NCBI RefSeq assembly: GCF_002161065.1
Contig: NZ_NFLV01000005.1
Coordinates: 124,001 to 188,000 of the forward strand
From: Eubacterium sp. An11
GTDB taxonomy: Bacteria; Bacillota; Clostridia; Lachnospirales; Lachnospiraceae
DNA: 64,000 nucleotides
Direction of reading: 5' to 3'
In this document: positions 58,906 to 64,000 of the stretch, in pieces
How positions within the stretch are numbered: the stretch's first letter is position 1
Layout: the number at the start of each line of letters is the position of its first letter
The notes under the pieces: model-generated
Databases searched by the model: none
Told to the model about the DNA's origin: nothing
Seen by the model: only the letters and a program-made list of their open reading frames with translations
Program-made: the position numbers and the translations under genes

Positions 58906-61509
58906 TCACAGATTCGCCAGCTCTTCATCTGCCGGTATTTCTGTATTTTTTCGCAGTTCCCATTCTTCCCGTTTTCTGCGGATACAGGGAGAACTGAGGC
59001 ATATCAGAATAAAGACTCCAAAACTGAGCAGCGATATCTTCCATCCTGCCGAAAAACCGGACGGTGTAAATGTCAGAGATATCTGATGTTCCCCCGGTTC
59101 GAGAGCAACAGCCAGGAAGGCATCGCCTATTTTCTCCGTCTCCGCCGGTTCGCCATCCACCAGCACCTTCCATCCTTTATCATAGGGAATGGAGAAAAGC
59201 AATTTCTGATTGTCTTTCGCATCAACATTACCGGAAATGTACCGGTCCGTCATTTTTTCAATCCGGAACGCCTGAGAAGTCATGTTCTTCGCAAGACTTT
59301 CATACAGGGAAGAATTAAAATCGGCCGCTGAAAGACGGACATATCCCGTCGGAGTCTCCCCTTTCAGCTCAAATTTCACCGTCAGCACACTTCCCTCTTC
59401 CACCTGTCCGATGGGCAGCATGTACCCGTCAATATCTCCCTGTCTGACCACAGTGCCATTGACAGAAATCTCTGCGTTCTCCACCTGGGTACCGTCATAG
59501 AAAATGTAAAGATCATCCATATCCTTCTCCACAGGAACAGAGAACACCATATTATCCTCCGAGGACTCCTCATATTCAAAGTAATACTCTCCATCATTGG
59601 TTCTCTCAGCCGTGCAGCCGGTGACCGCCGGGTCCGGAATATCCAGACCGTCGAAAATATCATAAATCCCATAACCGAAAGCACAAAATTCATTCTGCAC
59701 CCGAAACGGGTAGGCACTCTCATAAAACCACTGGTCGATATCGTTGTTAATCATATATCCAATGGACATCCCCTCTGTGGGATTTTCATATACATCAAAA
59801 TCCCCAAAGGTATCTTTATAAACAAAGTCTGTATAAAGTTCATCCTCCGGATGATAGTAAATGTACCGCACATCCAGCAGCAGATTGGTCACCGGCGTTG
59901 CACCCTGATACAGATACTCATTGGCTCCCGTATAAAAGCCCAGCGAATCCATCATCCGCACCATACCGTCTGTGGCCGTGGAACCAAACAGCCCCACCGC
60001 ATTAAGGTCATACCAGGCATTCTCGTCAACCATTTTAGCGTCCGCCAGCTCACTCCTGTAAAATGTGCCGTCATCCAGACTTTTTACTGCTTCTTCCATA
60101 TCTTCCGTGCCGGAGAAAAACTTCGGCACGCTGATCTGTCCCACATAATCAAAGCCCAGCACCGCCGTCACACACATTTCAGCCACTGCCACCACACTGA
60201 ACGCAGTCACATGCCATTTCCGGTGCTTCTGATCAAAGCTCATCACAAAAAGGATCAGAGCATAAAGGAGCATCAGCATACCCGCTGCGCCGTACATACC
60301 GTCATCCAGCGGGGACTCCGCCCAGTTTCTGCTGACAAAAAGCAGACTCACGCCTACCAGACAACTGAGCACCACCTGCCAGTTTCTTATACTGTCTTTG
60401 TGTTCAAACACCTCAAAGAGCATGGCGGTGAGTACAAAACCAAACAGAAACGAAAATCGATTGGGAATCCCATACTGATTATGAAAACCGTGCCAGATAA
60501 AATTCAGGATATCCTCACTGAAACTCAGATAAAAAAATACCAGCAGCAATCCTTTTTTCAGTTTGTCCAGGAGCCGGATTTCCCGGTTGAATAGATACAA
60601 TACCACCGCAAAAACCACAAAAACCCCGACATACAGATTGGCATTGCCATCAAAATTATCATGGCTTACCGGATACGCCATGTCAAACTGTCTGGTGATC
60701 AGATCCGCAAATCCTGTCTGCCAGCCATGTTCCGGCAGCCCCATATCTGCGCCGGACGCCGTCTGTTTAATCCCCATATAAGCCGGGATCAGCAGCACAG
60801 CCGCCATTCCTGCCGCCAGCACAGAATAAAAAGCAAAAGCGATTCCTCTGAAAAAGAACTGCCTGAAATTCCGGAAAGAATAAAAGAGGTACCAGATCAC
60901 GGCAAAAATGCAGATCATAAACGCAATATAGTAATTGCAGTACAGTGCATAAAACAGCGCCGCCGCATATAATCTGCCGTCTCTTTTTTCTATGAGCCGC
61001 TCAATTCCCATAACTACAATAGGAAAAATCATCACCGCATCCAGCCACATAACATTCCAGCAGTAGCCCACCATGTAGCTGTTTAAAGCGTAGGCTGCCG
61101 AACAGACTAAAACTGTGATACCCGGCTTTTTTGTTTTTGATGTAAAATAAATACCTGCCGTCAGCCCGGACAACGCGATCTTCAGGACCACCAGAAGGCT
61201 GACCGCCATATTCAGCTGTGTTTTGTCAAACAGCAGGATAAACAGATTCAGCGGACTGGAAAGATAATAAGAAAATAATGACAAAAAATTAATTCCAAGC
61301 CCGGCCCGAAAACTGTAAAACAGACTTCCGCCTTCTTTTAATTTATCATATAACACTGAAAAAAACGGCATGTACTGATGCAGACCGTCAATGATCAGAA
61401 AAGAATTACTGCCAAAAGGTCCCACCTGAAAGATTGCCATGCAGGCAGTCATCACCGCCAGAGGAATGAAAAAAGACAGCAATAACAGATATTTCTTTTT
61501 GATTTCCAT
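58906..61509 (-). CDS. YfhO-family membrane protein
   Basis: 867 residues, about 13 membrane helices in the first 440 residues followed by an extracellular domain and a final helix. The N-terminal GPFGSNSFLIIDGLHQYMPF motif and NVMWLDAVMIFPIVV are typical of YfhO, a GT-C-like fold that may transfer sugars to cell-wall polymers. A GT2 gene precedes it in the same direction (stop 61570), so a joint glycosylation role is plausible. AAGGAGAAGAAA precedes the ATG. Confidence 0.93.
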   Translation of the reverse strand: MEIKKKYLLLLSFFIPLAVMTACMAIFQVGPFGSNSFLIIDGLHQYMPFFSVLYDKLKEGGSLFYSFRAGLGINFLSLFSYYLSSPLNLFILLFDKTQLNMAVSLLVVLKIALSGLTAGIYFTSKTKKPGITVLVCSAAYALNSYMVGYCWNVMWLDAVMIFPIVVMGIERLIEKRDGRLYAAALFYALYCNYYIAFMICIFAVIWYLFYSFRNFRQFFFRGIAFAFYSVLAAGMAAVLLIPAYMGIKQTASGADMGLPEHGWQTGFADLITRQFDMAYPVSHDNFDGNANLYVGVFVVFAVVLYLFNREIRLLDKLKKGLLLVFFYLSFSEDILNFIWHGFHNQYGIPNRFSFLFGFVLTAMLFEVFEHKDSIRNWQVVLSCLVGVSLLFVSRNWAESPLDDGMYGAAGMLMLLYALILFVMSFDQKHRKWHVTAFSVVAVAEMCVTAVLGFDYVGQISVPKFFSGTEDMEEAVKSLDDGTFYRSELADAKMVDENAWYDLNAVGLFGSTATDGMVRMMDSLGFYTGANEYLYQGATPVTNLLLDVRYIYYHPEDELYTDFVYKDTFGDFDVYENPTEGMSIGYMINNDIDQWFYESAYPFRVQNEFCAFGYGIYDIFDGLDIPDPAVTGCTAERTNDGEYYFEYEESSEDNMVFSVPVEKDMDDLYIFYDGTQVENAEISVNGTVVRQGDIDGYMLPIGQVEEGSVLTVKFELKGETPTGYVRLSAADFNSSLYESLAKNMTSQAFRIEKMTDRYISGNVDAKDNQKLLFSIPYDKGWKVLVDGEPAETEKIGDAFLAVALEPGEHQISLTFTPSGFSAGWKISLLSFGVFILICLSSPCIRRKREEWELRKNTEIPADEELANL

Positions 61510-61569
61510 TTTCTTCTCCTTATGATGTAGTTCTCTTACTCCTTACGATGTCATTTATTGACTCTCTTT

Positions 61570-62298
61570 TTATAATCTCTCCATATTTTTTATCCTCTTT
61601 TTCAAAATGCCCAGACACCGCAGAATGTTCATTCTCTTTTTCAACATGAACCAGATGCCCCCGTGGCTCAGATCCGTCACATTTCCCCCGTGTCTCCGGT
61701 ATCCGATTAGCGGCTCTTTCAGAAGGCCGACACCGCCGCAGAGCTCTGCCGCCGTTCCAATCCAGTAATCATGCATATACATCTGCTCCGGTATAGGGAT
61801 CAGTACCGGAAGCAATTCCCTTCGAAACGCCATGCAGCATCCCATATAACTGTTTTTAAGAAAATTTTTCAATAGTCCGCTGCGGCTGTTCCGCATTTCA
61901 AACAATGTCAGTTCTTCTGTTTTCTGTCCCTTTTCGTTAATAATCTCCGCATTATGAAGCACTGCCATGACGCCGGACCTGCGGAAAGCCTTTATCACCT
62001 TCTCCACCTTTCCATCTTTCCAGATATCATCCTGATCAGACAGAAAGATAATATCGCCGGCACAATAGGTGATGGCATTCTCAAAATTCTTCACCACTCC
62101 CTTTGACGGCCCCGTCAAAAGCTGGATTCTGGAATCTTCCCGGGCTCTCTGCTCAAGAATCTCTCCGGAACCGTCCGACGCCGCGTCCACCGACACGACT
62201 ACTTCATCTTCCGCCCCCAGCTGCGCCAGGATGGAAGAAAGCTGTTCTTCTATATATTCTCCACCATTATAATATGCCATGGCCACTGATATCTTCAT
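61570..62298 (-). CDS. Family 2 glycosyltransferase
   Basis: 242 residues. GT-A fold: ISVAMAYYNGGEYIEEQL, VVVSVDAASDGS, then FLSDQDDIW (DQDD at 88-91) for the nucleotide sugar and metal, and a C-terminal acceptor part. Probably adds a sugar to a surface polymer. ATG at 62298 has GGGAGGG upstream; the frame is open further but not conserved. Followed by the YfhO gene after about 60 bases. Confidence 0.92.
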   Translation of the reverse strand: MKISVAMAYYNGGEYIEEQLSSILAQLGAEDEVVVSVDAASDGSGEILEQRAREDSRIQLLTGPSKGVVKNFENAITYCAGDIIFLSDQDDIWKDGKVEKVIKAFRRSGVMAVLHNAEIINEKGQKTEELTLFEMRNSRSGLLKNFLKNSYMGCCMAFRRELLPVLIPIPEQMYMHDYWIGTAAELCGGVGLLKEPLIGYRRHGGNVTDLSHGGIWFMLKKRMNILRCLGILKKRIKNMERL

Positions 62299-62350
62299 GG
62301 TACCCTCCCATAAATATCTGCCGGAAACATCTTTGCTGCCGGCATTTTCT

Positions 62351-62530
62351 TTACAATATAATGTCATCTTCTTCTTTCTTTTTCTGTGCTGCCAGTATCC
62401 GTTTTCGTTCTTCTTCCGGCAGATTCTCATCCTGCAGCAGTGTATCATAATTTTTTGTACTTCTTGTTAAATTATTGCCCAGAAAGATTTTTTCCACCTG
62501 GCTGTCCATTCTTCCGATCACAACACCCAT
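62351..62530 (-). CDS. Small protein of 59 residues, unknown
   Basis: ATG at 62530, TAA at 62353-62351. AAGGAGG lies 6-7 bases before the ATG, so it is very likely translated. It starts MGVVIGRMDSQVEKIFLGNN and ends in a Lys/Glu helix and DDIIL. No signal peptide or membrane helix and no family recognised. It precedes the GT2 gene by 52 bases and is probably co-transcribed. It is easy to miss because of its length. Confidence 0.6.
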   Translation of the reverse strand: MGVVIGRMDSQVEKIFLGNNLTRSTKNYDTLLQDENLPEEERKRILAAQKKKEEDDIIL

Positions 62531-62668
62531 AATATCCTCCTTATATCTATATTCTTCGATTTATTTCACAGTTTGTTCAAAAACAATTCAAAATCAGGAC
62601 ATACTTTTTTATTATACTACAGTCAGCAACAAAGAAATCCCTCTATTTCTTGTGGCTAAAGATTTTTT

Positions 62669-62698
62669 TCATATTTTGAAGCCCATAAGTTCAGGCAT
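62669..62698 (-). CDS. Nine-residue mini-frame inside a palindrome, upstream of the small protein
   Basis: ATG at 62698 to TGA, encoding MPELMGFKI, with AAAGGAGG 8 bases upstream. AAGCCCATA and TATGGGCTT (62679-62687 and 62698-62706) form a stem that would hide the start codon. Candidate leader peptide; translation not shown. Confidence 0.3.
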   Translation of the reverse strand: MPELMGFKI

Positions 62699-62724
62699 AT
62701 GGGCTTCCTCCTTTTTTTAAGTGC

Positions 62725-62764
62725 TAACCCCCGGTAAATTTCTCATTTACCGGGGGTTATTTTT
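62725..62764. terminator. Terminator hairpin after the surface protein gene
   Basis: TAACCCCCGGTAAAT (62725-62739) and ATTTACCGGGGGTTA (62745-62759) form a 15-bp stem. The T-run is on the plus strand only (TTTTTTC after it); on the minus strand, which carries the surface gene, the tail is not U-rich. Its working direction is uncertain. Confidence 0.55.
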
Positions 62765-62798
62765 TCTCTTTGGAATGTCCGGTCCGCCTGACCACTAT

Positions 62799-64000
62799 TT
62801 ATTTTGTCTTAATCTTCATCACATTGGACCAGCTGGAATAATAGGTAATTCCCATTACTTTCTTATAGGTACGCACCCGAACATAGTATTTCTTTTTCGA
62901 TTTCAAATTCTTAAATGTGTATTTTGTCGTGCCTTTCTTTACTTTCACTTTCTTCACGTTAGAAGAAAAATCTTTTTTCGTGGAACACATCACCACATAT
63001 CCGGTTACCTGCTTATCCTTTTTGGCCCATTTTGCTTTCAGCTTTTTCTTGCCTTTCACCAGCTTTTTCAACTTGGTGTCCTGCGGCCGAATCTTAAAGC
63101 TCATAATCCGGGATCCGCTGAAATTTCCTTTTCCAATGACCATGACACCTGCCACGCCGACTTTTTTGTTATCTGCATAGGTAATCGTGTAGTCAACGCC
63201 TTCCACCAGTGTTTTCTGACCAAGCACCGCGTTCTGTTTGCCTGTCACTGTAAAGGTGAAATTCACCTGCGGTTTCAGGGCCTGTCCTGTATAAGTATAG
63301 GTCTTTTTGGAGAGATCCGGCGTGTAGGAAAGTTCGTAAATGTTCTTTGCCGAAATCTCGAAGGTCATAGTCCTCTGCCCGGTATAATTTCCTTTCCCCT
63401 TTACCGTGGCGGATGCCGTTCCGACGTTTTCATTATTGACATAATCCTTTATCCGGTAATCCGTACCGCGCACCAGCTTCACGTTATTATAATACATATT
63501 CACATCGGCGTTGATCGGGCTGCCCCGGTATACCTTGTCCTTGCCTTCCATCTGTAAGTCGGCGATATCTTTTTTGTTGATGGTGAACTTTTTTGTTACC
63601 GTCCCGGTATACTCTCCTGTTCCCGTTACGGTTACCGTGGCTTCCCCGGCATTCGTGTTGTCTTTATAAGTCACCGTATAGTCGGTATCTTTTTTCAAAG
63701 TCTTTTCTGTTTCTTCTCCGGAACCGCTGACTTCCTCCTGTCCGCCGGCACCGCCGCTGCCGGTATCGACATCCTGCCCGTCATTGCCGGTATTGGAATC
63801 AGCTGTCTGGCTGCCCGAGCTGCTGTCATCGGAACTATCGCCGGTTCCCGTCTGGTCATCTGCCGCCGCGTCTTCTTTTACCTTGCCCCTGACAGTAACC
63901 TCCGGGGTGATGGCGCTTCCGGAATATGTATACTCGCTGTTTGCCAGAGCGACCTCAAACCCGGAAATATCAATCTTGTCCGTAGTCTCTCCCGGCGTGG
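62799..64000 (-). CDS. Large repeat-bearing surface protein, C-terminal part (N-terminus outside window)
   Basis: The frame remains open from the stop at 62799 to base 64000, so at least 400 residues are present and the start lies beyond. It holds tandem MBG-like (YDG-type) beta domains with TVTYKDNTNAGEATVTVTGT and GKGNYTGQRTMTFEI, separated by a Ser/Thr/Gly/Asp-rich linker near 63700-63900. The end is a Lys-rich fibronectin-III-like domain (YVVMCSTKKDFSSNVKKVKV, VRVRTYKKV). No sortase motif follows; attachment is not visible. An exported adhesin-type role is inferred. Confidence 0.82.
   Translation of the reverse strand, partial: TPGETTDKIDISGFEVALANSEYTYSGSAITPEVTVRGKVKEDAAADDQTGTGDSSDDSSSGSQTADSNTGNDGQDVDTGSGGAGGQEEVSGSGEETEKTLKKDTDYTVTYKDNTNAGEATVTVTGTGEYTGTVTKKFTINKKDIADLQMEGKDKVYRGSPINADVNMYYNNVKLVRGTDYRIKDYVNNENVGTASATVKGKGNYTGQRTMTFEISAKNIYELSYTPDLSKKTYTYTGQALKPQVNFTFTVTGKQNAVLGQKTLVEGVDYTITYADNKKVGVAGVMVIGKGNFSGSRIMSFKIRPQDTKLKKLVKGKKKLKAKWAKKDKQVTGYVVMCSTKKDFSSNVKKVKVKKGTTKYTFKNLKSKKKYYVRVRTYKKVMGITYYSSWSNVMKIKTK

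Overview
This window looks like chromosomal DNA from an anaerobic, endospore-forming member of the Clostridia, most likely a Lachnospiraceae-type gut Firmicute. The basis is gene content and base use: a GerA-type germination receptor, SpoIIR, BofA, SPOCS/LysM and CotS-type spore proteins, a Tad/Flp pilus locus with DUF5702 and DUF6382-FHA proteins, a two-[4Fe-4S] ferredoxin, a PPi-type phosphofructokinase, a split transketolase, GC near 48-50% and strong AGGAGG ribosome sites. Species assignment is not possible from the sequence alone.

Layout. 1-3340: the 3' end of a PPi-type phosphofructokinase gene, an alpha/beta hydrolase, a YARHG-domain membrane protein with an odd leader, a small ferredoxin and a MerR-type protein. 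3542-7490: the housekeeping operon gdpP-rplI-dnaB (c-di-AMP hydrolysis, ribosomal L9, replicative helicase). 7752-18441: a nine-gene sugar locus read leftward. Its order is LacI regulator, fucose/arabinose-isomerase-like protein, split transketolase (two genes), a glycerol-kinase-like FGGY kinase, a sugar-binding lipoprotein, a DUF2291 lipoprotein, a double ATPase and a permease. The gene order suggests import, isomerisation to a ketose, phosphorylation and transketolase cleavage, a logic resembling the published D-apiose/apulose route but with a different isomerase family. 18799-23330: malQ, plsC, a small membrane protein, DUF1934 and ddl. 23652-28243: a small secreted peptide with a long leader, then a compact type IV pilus-like operon with PilC/GspF and PilT but no PilB.

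28274-31000 is the most disturbed stretch: a short repeat, spoIIR abutting an IS200 transposase remnant, a frameshifted HEPN gene and an Rpn-family nuclease gene with a palindromic operator candidate. 31003-34611 holds gerAA and an unusual gerAB-gerAC fusion. 34865-37782: ispE, a GntR regulator and ribU (riboflavin uptake) behind an FMN riboswitch with its own terminator; a second copy of the short repeat sits between them. 37786-46602: SPOCS-LysM spore protein, PrcB-like lipoprotein, cca, a CotS-like pseudokinase, dnaX-ybaB-recR and an ATP/PPi 'mixed-signature' phosphofructokinase. 46921-57372: rhomboid protease and a nine-gene Tad/Flp pilus operon. 57583-64000: bofA, DUF1002, YfhO-type membrane protein, GT2 glycosyltransferase, an unlisted 59-residue gene and the C-terminal part of a large repeat-bearing surface protein that runs off the window.

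No tRNA, rRNA, CRISPR array or intact prophage was recognised. All functional calls rest on reading motifs by eye; no database search was run.
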